Assembly: GCA_900754285.1 (NCBI GenBank)
Contig: CAAECB010000089.1
Location: 1-16,424, forward strand
Length of the DNA stretch: 16,424 nucleotides
DNA from: Clostridia bacterium
GTDB taxonomy: Bacteria > Bacillota > Clostridia > TANB77 > CAG-508
Direction: 5' to 3'
Below are positions 6,574-12,855 of this stretch, in pieces (positions within the stretch are counted from its first letter, which is position 1; the number at the start of each line of letters is the position of its first letter). The position numbers and the translations under genes were made by a program. The notes under the pieces are model-generated. The model had not been told where the DNA came from. It made no database searches and saw only the letters and a program-made list of their open reading frames with translations.

Positions 6574-7113
6574 ATGGAATTAAAAGGAAGTAAAACAGAA
6601 AAAAATCTAATGGAGGCATTTGCAGGAGAATCACAAGCAAGAAACAAATACACATATTTTGCAAGCAAAGCAAAAAAAGAAGGATATGAACAAATAGCAG
6701 CAATATTCCAAGAAACAGCAGACAACGAAAAAGAACACGCAAAATTATGGTTCAAACTACTAAATGGAGGAGAAATAGCAACAACAGAAGAGAACCTAAA
6801 AGCAGCAGCAGAAGGAGAAAACTACGAATGGACAGACATGTATGAAAGAATGGCAAAAGAAGCTAGGGAAGAAGGATTTGACCATATAGCATTCTTATTT
6901 GACGGAGTAGCAAAAATAGAAAAAGAACATGAAGAAAGATATAAAAAATTATTAGAAAATGTAAAAGACGGAAAAGTATTTGAAGCAGGAGAAGTTAAAA
7001 TCTGGAAATGCAGAAATTGCGGACATATAGTAGTAGGAACAAAAGCTCCAGAAATTTGCCCAATATGTGCACACCCAAAAGCATATTTTGAAATAAAAGC
7101 AGAAAATTATTAA
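6574..7113 (+). CDS. rbr: Rubrerythrin
   Basis: 179 aa, classical two-domain order. An N-terminal ferritin-like four-helix bundle carries diiron ligands in GES (Glu19), EKEH (Glu52, Glu54, His55), the 91-99 region (Glu91, Glu96) and EKEHE (Glu116-Glu118, His119). It is followed by a rubredoxin-type Fe(SCys)4 domain with CRNC (146, 149) and CPIC (162, 165). The protein reduces hydrogen peroxide with electrons from rubredoxin or NAD(P)H systems and protects anaerobes from oxidative stress in the cytosol. ATG at 6574 follows GAGGAGG (6559-6565) by 8 nt, a very strong site. I found no distinct -35/-10 between the upstream tRNA and the gene, so it may rely partly on read-through from the tRNA promoter. 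It shares the terminator at 7279-7315 with the convergent capA-like gene. Confidence 0.96.
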   Translation: MELKGSKTEKNLMEAFAGESQARNKYTYFASKAKKEGYEQIAAIFQETADNEKEHAKLWFKLLNGGEIATTEENLKAAAEGENYEWTDMYERMAKEAREEGFDHIAFLFDGVAKIEKEHEERYKKLLENVKDGKVFEAGEVKIWKCRNCGHIVVGTKAPEICPICAHPKAYFEIKAENY

Positions 7114-7186
7114 TAACAAAAGCAGCTCAATATACGCGAACAACTAGAAGATGCAAAAAATGCAATAAAAAAAGTACAAAAATGTC

Positions 7187-7207
7187 AAACAATTTAAAAA
7201 ATTGTTT
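7187..7207 (+). terminator. AT hairpin downstream of rubrerythrin
   Basis: AAACAATTT (7187-7195) pairs perfectly with AAATTGTTT (7199-7207) around AAA. Only short T content follows, so it is a weak auxiliary terminator at most. A further 8-bp AT hairpin lies at 7233-7251. Confidence 0.35.
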
Positions 7208-7278
7208 AACAAAACCCCAATAATGTATCAGCATTTAATTACAAATTAAATATGGTTGAATATCACTTAAATTCAAAC

Positions 7279-7315
7279 AAAAAAGTATGTGTACCAGAGA
7301 TACACATACTTTTTT
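7279..7315. terminator. Bidirectional terminator between rubrerythrin and the CapA-like gene
   Basis: A perfect 15-bp stem, 7279-7293 with 7301-7315, around loop CCAGAGA. It starts with six A and ends with six T, so it gives a U-tract whichever strand is transcribed. The CapA-like stop is at 7334 on the other side. Confidence 0.92.
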
Positions 7316-7333
7316 ATGTTCAAATTATAAAAA

Positions 7334-8617
7334 TTAGAATTTATTTCCCAAAATATTTTTAATCTTCTGAAGTTGAACCTTAAGATCCTCATATTTAGAT
7401 TTACCAATAGAAGTATCCAAGCCAGCCTCAAATCTAGCAATAGACTTCTCGATATTCAAAAGTTTAAACTTATGAGAAGAAACATTAGGATTTTTATACA
7501 TATGAATAGGAATATAAGAAATATTATCAAAAGAAAGTTTTTTATCAGAAGAATCAAAAGAAAGACTCAAATTCAAAATAATAGAATTGCGAGTATTCTC
7601 AGCATTCTGATCACAAATAAAATTTCCCAAAGCATAAATAACAAAACAATCCTTAGAAGAACCATCAGACAAAGTAACAGAACGCTTCTCCATAGGCTCC
7701 AAAGTATGAGGATGATTACCCAAAATAATATCAACACCATTTTGGAACAAGAAATCAGCCAAATCTAATTGTTCATCATTAGCAGAAGTCCTATACTCAG
7801 TACCCCAATGCATGCAAGCAACAATAATATCAGCATCTTCAGACTTTGCCTTATCAATTTGAGACTTAATCAAATCCTTATCAATCAAATTAACACAAAA
7901 CCCCTTACCCTTAGGAACAGGAATACCATTAGTTCCGTAGGTATAATCAATAAAAGCAATTTTAACACCTTTAACAGTTTTATACAAAATCTCCTTTTGA
8001 GCCTCTTCAGACTTATAAGTACCCAAGTGAGAAATGCCATAACTATCCAAAACATCAATAGTCCTAGAAAGACCAGAAAAGCCCATATCCAAGCAATGAT
8101 TACCAGCAGTAGAAATAACATCAACACCAATATCAGCAACAGCCTTAGCCAAGCTATCAGGAGAATTAAAAGTAGGATAATTGCTATAACCACGTTCCTT
8201 ACCAGCAAAACTAGTTTCCAAATTAGCAACAGTAATATCAGGAGACAAAGTATAATCCTTAATATCATCAAAAACATAAGAAAAATCATATTCATCAGTA
8301 GACTTATTATAAGCATCCCAATATTGAGTATTGTGACACATAATATCACCAATAGCAGTCAAAGTAAAAGACTTTTTCGAATCAGATTTCAAATCAGAAT
8401 TATCAGAACCAGTTGAATCAGCACTAGCAGAAACAAGTTCATTAGATTTTTTAGATAAATCCTTCAAAAAATTATAATTTTTAATTTTAGTAAAAACAAA
8501 AAGAAATAAAAAAATAGCAGCAAAAACCAAAACAGTAAAAAATAAAAAACGAATACCCTTTGAATCAAGATTTTTTGAATTACCAGACCCACGAGTATTT
8601 CTACGATTTCTCGCCAT
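7334..8617 (-). CDS. CapA/PGA-synthesis-like metallophosphatase, membrane-anchored
   Basis: 427 aa from ATG at 8617, with AAAGGGGAG about 6 nt upstream; longer in-frame extensions have no such site. Residues 1-22 are basic, 23-43 are one membrane helix, and the rest is outside. A Ser/Asp/Lys-rich linker (about 55-82) leads to a CapA-type calcineurin-like fold. It shows AIGDIMCHN (88-96), VANLETSFAG (130-139), STAGNHCLDMG (169-179), VACMHWGTEY (266-275) and ILGNHPHTLEP (298-308), all typical metal-site motifs of the family. CapA of Bacillus takes part in poly-gamma-glutamate capsule synthesis or export, but many Clostridia carry lone CapA-like proteins of unknown substrate. No capB, capC or capE is in the window, so capsule synthesis should not be inferred. 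Codons are T/G-ending. Confidence 0.85.
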   Translation of the reverse strand: MARNRRNTRGSGNSKNLDSKGIRFLFFTVLVFAAIFLFLFVFTKIKNYNFLKDLSKKSNELVSASADSTGSDNSDLKSDSKKSFTLTAIGDIMCHNTQYWDAYNKSTDEYDFSYVFDDIKDYTLSPDITVANLETSFAGKERGYSNYPTFNSPDSLAKAVADIGVDVISTAGNHCLDMGFSGLSRTIDVLDSYGISHLGTYKSEEAQKEILYKTVKGVKIAFIDYTYGTNGIPVPKGKGFCVNLIDKDLIKSQIDKAKSEDADIIVACMHWGTEYRTSANDEQLDLADFLFQNGVDIILGNHPHTLEPMEKRSVTLSDGSSKDCFVIYALGNFICDQNAENTRNSIILNLSLSFDSSDKKLSFDNISYIPIHMYKNPNVSSHKFKLLNIEKSIARFEAGLDTSIGKSKYEDLKVQLQKIKNILGNKF

Positions 8618-8717
8618 ATAAAACTCCCCTTTCAAAAAGCAAGAACAAAAATGAACATTAATAAAACAGTATTTATTAGAACATTTTAAAGTCCGCACAT
8701 ATTTAATATCTACAAAC

Positions 8718-8745
8718 ATTATAACAAAATTTGTAAAAAATTCAA
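8718..8745 (-). promoter_or_regulatory. Promoter of the CapA-like gene
   Basis: On the minus strand TTGAAT (8745-8740), a 16-nt spacer and TATAAT (8723-8718), preceded by TGT to give an extended -10. The leader would be about 90 nt. The remaining divergent gap up to 8870 is A-rich, with no clear promoter for the DUF378 gene. Confidence 0.65.
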
Positions 8746-8886
8746 CAAAAATAAAAGAATAATTTTTTAAGAAAAGAAAATAATAGTAATAGGAAGAAAA
8801 AATAGAAAAATATAAGAAACTCAAAAAAATAAAAATTTACAAAATCAATTATATATTTGTTGAGAATCTTAGGAAAGGGGTTAAAA

Positions 8887-9075
8887 ATGAAAGTTATAGA
8901 TAAAATAGCACTAGTATTAATCATAATAGGTGCAATAAATTGGGGACTAATAGGATTTTTTAATTTTAACTTAGTAGGAATGATATTTGGAGATATGACA
9001 GTAATATCAAGAATAATTTACGCATTAGTAGGAATATCAGGACTATGGGGAATAAAGCTATTATTTGATGACTAA
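8887..9075 (+). CDS. DUF378 small membrane protein
   Basis: 62 aa from ATG at 8887, with AGGAAAGGGG ending 6 nt upstream; a TTG at 8857 is in frame but has no such site. Two membrane helices (about 6-29 and 37-59) carry the family signature IGAINWGLIGFFNFNLV in the first and R.IYALVGISGLWGI in the second. The family (YuzA type) is widespread in Firmicutes and has no known function. A strong terminator separates it from the ABC-F gene, so it is probably transcribed alone. Confidence 0.85.
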   Translation: MKVIDKIALVLIIIGAINWGLIGFFNFNLVGMIFGDMTVISRIIYALVGISGLWGIKLLFDD

Positions 9076-9077
9076 GT

Positions 9078-9115
9078 AAAAATCCAGGCTATAAGCGAAT
9101 ATAGTCTGGATTTTT
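9078..9115 (+). terminator. Terminator of the DUF378 gene
   Basis: A 16-bp stem with one G-U, 9078-9093 with 9100-9115, around AGCGAA. It ends in five T and starts 2 nt after the stop codon. Confidence 0.92.
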
Positions 9116-9123
9116 GCAATAGC

Positions 9124-9152
9124 TTGAAAAAAAGCAAAAAATAGTATATAAT
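9124..9152 (+). promoter_or_regulatory. Promoter of the ABC-F gene
   Basis: TTGAAA (9124-9129), a 17-nt spacer and TATAAT (9147-9152), starting 8 nt after the preceding terminator and 36 nt before the start codon. Confidence 0.8.
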
Positions 9153-9188
9153 AGCAAAGATAAAAAGAAGAGGAGAGGAGAAAATAAA

Positions 9189-10769
9189 ATGTTAAATGCA
9201 AACGGAGTCACAGTAAGATTCGGAAAAAGAGTACTATTTGAAGACGTAAACATCAAATTTACAAAAGGAAACTGTTACGGAATAATAGGAGCAAACGGAG
9301 CCGGAAAATCAACATTTTTAAAAGTATTATCAGGAGAATTAGAGCCAAGCAAAGGAGAAGTAAGTCTAGAAAAAGGAGCACGATTATCAGTATTAAAACA
9401 AGACCACTTTGCATATGAAGACTACACAGTAATAGACACAGTAATAATGGGAAATAAAGAGTTATACAATATAATGAAAGAAAAAGAAGAAATATACAGC
9501 AAACCAGATTTTTCAGAAGAAGACGGAATGAAAGCAGCAAAACTAGAAGAAAGATTTGCAGAATTAGACGGATGGAATGCCGAATCAGACGCAGCAATGT
9601 TATTAAATGATTTAGGGATAGTACCAGAAGACCACTACAAGCAAATGAAAGAAATAGAACCAAGAATAAAAGTAAAAATCTTATTAGCCCAAAGCCTATT
9701 CGGAAATCCAGACGTATTATTATTAGACGAACCAACAAACGACTTAGACCTAAAAAGTATAGAATGGCTACAAGAATTCCTAATAAACTACGAAAACACA
9801 GTAATAGTAGTATCACATGACAGATACTTTTTAAACAAAGTATGTACATATATAGCAGACGTCGACTTTGGAAAAATAACCCTATACCCAGGAAACTACG
9901 ACTTCTGGTATGAATCAAGCCAACTAGCACTAAAACAAGCAAGAGAGCAAAACAAGAAAAAAGAAGAAAAAATAAAAGAATTACAAGACTTCATAGCAAG
10001 ATTCAGTGCAAACGCATCAAAATCAAAACAAGCAACATCAAGAAAAAAGACACTAGAAAAAATACAACTAGACGAAATAAAACCATCAAACAGAAAATAT
10101 CCATATGTAGACTTCAAACCAGACAGAGAGCCAGGAAAAGAAATATTACAAGTAAAAAACATATCAAAAACAGTAGACGGAGTAAAACTATTAGACAACA
10201 TAACATTCACAGTAAAACAAGACAACAAAATAGCATTTTTAGCAGACAACGAAAACGCAAAAACAGTCCTATTCCAAATAATAGCAGGAGAAATAAAACC
10301 AGACGAAGGAGAACTAATATGGGGAACAACAATAACCCAAAACTACTTCCCAAAAGACAACAACTATTTATTTGAAACAAACGAAAACATAACAGACTGG
10401 CTAAGAAAATACTCAAAAGACCCAGACGAAACATATGTAAGAAGCTTTTTAGGAAGAATGTTATTCTCAGGAGACGAAGCACTAAAAGAAGTAAAAGTAT
10501 TATCAGGAGGAGAAAAAGTAAGATGTGTATTATCAAAAATGATGTTATCAGGAGCAAACTTCCTAATATTTGACGAACCAACAAACCACTTAGACATGGA
10601 AAGTATAACAGCAGTAAACAACGGAATGCAAAACTTCAAAGGAAACATCTTATTCACATCACACGACCACCAACTAATGGAAACAGTAGCAAACAGAATA
10701 ATAGACATCAAAGAAAATGGAGAAGTAATAGATAGAGAAGTAACATATAATGAATATTTAGGCATCTAG
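9189..10769 (+). CDS. ABC-F family ATPase (YkpA/YbiT-like), one composite ATP site degenerate
   Basis: 526 aa, with two ABC domains joined by the basic, helical ABC-F linker (about 245-300) and no membrane segment. Relatives act on the ribosome, as translation factors or antibiotic-protection proteins. Domain 1 has Walker A GANGAGKST (34-42), Walker B LLLDEPTNDLD (Glu181) and switch His210. Domain 2 has signature LSGGEK (438-443), Walker B DEPTNHLD (Glu463) and switch His492. Two motifs are degraded: the domain 1 signature, normally L(S/T)GGEK, reads IEPRIK (156-161) with no length change, and the domain 2 Walker A reads ADNENAKT (352-359). These two faces form the same composite site. The order and linker match the housekeeping YkpA type more than resistance proteins such as Vga or OptrA, so resistance should not be assumed. 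RBS GAGGAGAGGAG precedes ATG 9189. Confidence 0.9.
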   Translation: MLNANGVTVRFGKRVLFEDVNIKFTKGNCYGIIGANGAGKSTFLKVLSGELEPSKGEVSLEKGARLSVLKQDHFAYEDYTVIDTVIMGNKELYNIMKEKEEIYSKPDFSEEDGMKAAKLEERFAELDGWNAESDAAMLLNDLGIVPEDHYKQMKEIEPRIKVKILLAQSLFGNPDVLLLDEPTNDLDLKSIEWLQEFLINYENTVIVVSHDRYFLNKVCTYIADVDFGKITLYPGNYDFWYESSQLALKQAREQNKKKEEKIKELQDFIARFSANASKSKQATSRKKTLEKIQLDEIKPSNRKYPYVDFKPDREPGKEILQVKNISKTVDGVKLLDNITFTVKQDNKIAFLADNENAKTVLFQIIAGEIKPDEGELIWGTTITQNYFPKDNNYLFETNENITDWLRKYSKDPDETYVRSFLGRMLFSGDEALKEVKVLSGGEKVRCVLSKMMLSGANFLIFDEPTNHLDMESITAVNNGMQNFKGNILFTSHDHQLMETVANRIIDIKENGEVIDREVTYNEYLGI

Positions 10770-10773
10770 TGCA

Positions 10774-10808
10774 AAGGTGTTTTTGGGGACGGACTCAAAA
10801 AACACCTT
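10774..10808 (+). repeat. REP-like repeat copy A (GGGGACGGACTC), left border of the RAYT unit
   Basis: AAGGTGTTTTT (10774-10784) pairs perfectly with AAAAACACCTT (10798-10808), and GGGGACGGACTCA fills the loop. It starts 5 nt after the ABC-F stop codon and is followed by CGGTTTTT, so it may also serve as that gene's terminator. Its reverse complement shares 29 consecutive bases with copies B and C. Confidence 0.85.
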
Positions 10809-10937
10809 CGGTTTTTAAATAATTTAGATAAAATAAATAAAGACATAAAAAAATATAATTAGATAAAAATACAATTGTACTTATTTTAGGACTATAAAAA
10901 ATTTCAAGTAGCGCACAATCCATAAAAAAGAAAGAGA

Positions 10938-11681
10938 GTGATATTTATACCAAGAAGAATACGAAAAAATGTTACCACTTCTTTATTTCATATAATGGTT
11001 CAAGGAATAAACAAAGAGAATATTTTTTATCAAGAAATTTATATCAAAAAATATTTAAAATTCTTAAAAGAAAATCAAGAAAAAAATAATATAAAAACAA
11101 TAGCATACTGCATAATGAAAAATCATGCACATTTATTAATAAAAGCAACAAATATACAAGAATTATCAAATTTTATGCATAAAATTAATGGAAATTATGC
11201 AAGATATTATAACTATATGGAAAATAGAGTAGGATATGTATTTAGAGACAGATTTAAAAGTCAGCCTATAATGAGTGAAAAACAACTTTATAACTGCATA
11301 AGGTATATACATTTGAATCCTGTAAAAGCAAAAATAGTAGAGAATCCAGAACAATATAAGTACTCTTCATATAGAATATATAAAAGAAGATTAGACGAAA
11401 AAAATAATTTAGACATGCAAGAAACACTAGAATATATATGTAATTCAAAAAATAAAATAAATGAGCAATATATAGACGAAGATAAAGATATAAAAGAGAT
11501 AATTAATAATTCACTAATAGAATTTTTAGAAATAAATAAAACAGAATTATATGAAATTTTAGAAAAAAGAGAAGTACTAAAAAAATTAATAAAATATTTA
11601 AAAAAAGAAAAAAATATAAAGTATACAGAAATGATGAAAAATTTTGATATAAGCAGAGGAATAATGCAAAAATTAAAATAA
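10938..11681 (+). CDS. REP-associated tyrosine transposase (RAYT, IS200-like Y1 family)
   Basis: 247 aa. The N-terminal part is a Y1 HUH fold: FHIMVQGINKENIF (17-30), then MKNHAHLL with the HUH pair His63 and His65, GNYARYYN and GYVFRDRFKS (about 99-108). RYIHLNPVKA follows, in which Tyr123 is the likely nucleophile and Asn127 the third metal ligand (YxxxN, as in TnpA-REP enzymes rather than the YxxxQ of IS608). Residues 150-247 are a charged C-terminal extension, perhaps a DNA-binding helix-turn-helix (KYTEMMKNFDISRGIMQKLK). Such enzymes cut and rejoin single-stranded DNA at palindromic repeats. The start is GTG at 10938 behind AGAAAGAGAG; no ATG lies before the conserved region. The catalytic motifs are intact, so it may be active. 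Codons are more mixed (AAT, TAT, ATT) than in other plus-strand genes, suggesting recent arrival. Confidence 0.88.
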   Translation: MIFIPRRIRKNVTTSLFHIMVQGINKENIFYQEIYIKKYLKFLKENQEKNNIKTIAYCIMKNHAHLLIKATNIQELSNFMHKINGNYARYYNYMENRVGYVFRDRFKSQPIMSEKQLYNCIRYIHLNPVKAKIVENPEQYKYSSYRIYKRRLDEKNNLDMQETLEYICNSKNKINEQYIDEDKDIKEIINNSLIEFLEINKTELYEILEKREVLKKLIKYLKKEKNIKYTEMMKNFDISRGIMQKLK

Positions 11682-11715
11682 AAAATATAAAATTAAAATA
11701 ATAAAGTAAAAAGAA

Positions 11716-11754
11716 ATAAAAAAGTGCACAAATTAAAGAAAAAATTTATGCACT
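11716..11754 (-). terminator. Terminator of the DUF975 gene, inside the RAYT unit
   Basis: AGTGCACAAATT (11723-11734) pairs with AATTTATGCACT (11743-11754) with one C-A mismatch. Read on the minus strand it is followed by TTTTTTATTTC. It lies beyond repeat copy B, so transcription of the DUF975 gene would run through B before stopping. Confidence 0.6.
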
Positions 11755-11772
11755 AAAAAATATTAATAAAAT

Positions 11773-11807
11773 AGATGTTTTTTGAGTCCGTCCCCAAAAA
11801 CACCCAA
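11773..11807 (-). repeat. REP-like repeat copy B
   Basis: The core GAGTCCGTCCCC (11783-11794) lies between TGTTTTT and AAAAACA, a 7-bp stem. All 35 bases are identical to copy C at 12801-12835. It is inverted relative to copy A and ends 1 nt before the DUF975 stop codon. Confidence 0.88.
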
Positions 11808-11808
11808 A

Positions 11809-12603
11809 TCATTCAACAACATTATCAGAAGTCAAAGATTTATAGAAAGCAATAGTTGCAAATTGGATATAAGGAATTAGCCATAAAAATCCAATACCTA
11901 AAGTTAATGTCGCTAAAATTGACCAACCGATAAAAGAAAATTGTAAACAGAACAATTTACCACGCTTACCAGTCATAAGTTCTTTGCTCTTTAAAACGCA
12001 CTCTTTAGAAGATAATTCAGGATTTTCAAAAGCTATAAAATAAGATAATGCGTAATAGTAAGATCTAGTAGTCATCAAAACAGATGAAACTATAAATAAA
12101 ACTATAGCAGCAATAATTAAAAATATAGAAAATCCAGAAAGAGCACCTAAACCATAAGCAGAATAAGCAGAATAGCTATAAGCATCAATCAAAGGCATTG
12201 TAGAAGATACTGCCACACCTGCTAATGAAAAGATAATAAGAACAATAGCAATTACAAATAAAACTAAAGGTAAAATTAATTGTCCAAAAATACTCAAAGA
12301 AACTTTCCAAGATTTTTTAAAATTACCATCAGAAAAACCTAATTTTAAAAAGTCAAAAGCTTTAACTTCATCACCTAAAAATAGTTTCAAAAATGCACAA
12401 ATAAGTCCAAATTGAATTGGAACATCGATAACTATAGCAGCTAGTGAAACTAATGAAGAAATAAAATTATCTTCTGGAAAAAATCCTTGAACAAAACCTA
12501 TAGCAAAAGAAATTAGCAAAGAAGCTAAAACTATGCATATAGCTGTCCCCCATTTACCATCTAATTTTCTACGAGCTTCAGTTCTAAAATCTGAAGAAAT
12601 CAT
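11809..12603 (-). CDS. DUF975 family multi-pass membrane protein
   Basis: 264 aa from ATG at 12603, with GAAAGGGGG 7 nt upstream; the ATG at 12621 lies before that site and would put it inside the coding region. The family hallmark FRTEARRKLDGKWGTAI (6-22) opens the protein. Hydrophobic segments follow at about 20-40, 50-76, 104-130, 152-180 and 217-248, then the typical end IGFLWLIPYIQFATIAFYKSL. A polar loop at 190-216 (ENPELSSKECVLKSKELMTGKRGK) matches what I know of the family. DUF975 proteins are common in Firmicutes and have no established function. The gene sits between two identical 35-bp direct repeats and has mixed codon endings, unlike its neighbours. Confidence 0.85.
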   Translation of the reverse strand: MISSDFRTEARRKLDGKWGTAICIVLASLLISFAIGFVQGFFPEDNFISSLVSLAAIVIDVPIQFGLICAFLKLFLGDEVKAFDFLKLGFSDGNFKKSWKVSLSIFGQLILPLVLFVIAIVLIIFSLAGVAVSSTMPLIDAYSYSAYSAYGLGALSGFSIFLIIAAIVLFIVSSVLMTTRSYYYALSYFIAFENPELSSKECVLKSKELMTGKRGKLFCLQFSFIGWSILATLTLGIGFLWLIPYIQFATIAFYKSLTSDNVVE

Positions 12604-12634
12604 AAAAAAACCCCCTTTCATTTTTTATAAAAAT

Positions 12635-12663
12635 ATGATATGATAAATAACGAAGAAAGTCAA
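12635..12663 (-). promoter_or_regulatory. Promoter of the DUF975 gene
   Basis: On the minus strand TTGACT (12663-12658), a 17-nt spacer and TATCAT (12640-12635). It lies inside the segment bounded by repeat copies B and C, so that segment is a complete transcription unit apart from its terminator. Confidence 0.65.
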
Positions 12664-12765
12664 TAAAATTAGGGATAAAAAATCAAAATTCGACAAACAA
12701 AAACACGAAATGAAGAGCAAACTTTGAAGATTTCAAAAATAATAAAATATTAAAAATACATTAGG

Positions 12766-12771
12766 TATAAT
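12766..12771 (+). promoter_or_regulatory. Probable -10 of the tex promoter
   Basis: A perfect TATAAT lies 85 nt before the tex start, but no convincing -35 is found 16-18 nt upstream. If used, the leader would contain repeat copy C. Confidence 0.4.
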
Positions 12772-12800
12772 TTGAAAAATTCAAAAAAGCGTAATATTGA

Positions 12801-12835
12801 AGATGTTTTTTGAGTCCGTCCCCAAAAACACCCAA
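12801..12835 (-). repeat. REP-like repeat copy C, in the tex leader
   Basis: Identical over 35 bases to copy B and in the same orientation. TGTTTTT (12804-12810) can pair with AAAAACA (12824-12830). It ends 3 nt before the AGAAAGGAAAG ribosome binding region of tex. Confidence 0.88.
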
Positions 12836-12855
12836 TTAGAAAGGAAAGTGAAAAA

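Larger units (their letters stand above)
10774..11807 (+). mobile_element. Putative RAYT unit: tyrosine transposase gene between inverted REP-like repeats
   Basis: Copy A (plus orientation) and copy B (minus orientation) flank a single IS200-like transposase gene. The pairing of a RAYT with its cognate palindromic repeats is well known. Borders are taken from the repeats; no target duplication is expected for this enzyme class. It could be a domesticated RAYT whose repeats are its substrates, rather than a self-moving element. Confidence 0.6.

Noticed and set aside
9189..10769. ABC-F as an antibiotic-resistance determinant
   Set aside because: The motif order and linker fit the housekeeping YkpA/YbiT type, and no extended resistance-type interdomain loop or leader-peptide attenuator is evident.
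10774..12835. CRISPR array from the spaced GGGGACGG repeats
   Set aside because: The spacings are about 1 kb and contain genes, one copy is inverted, and there are no cas genes.
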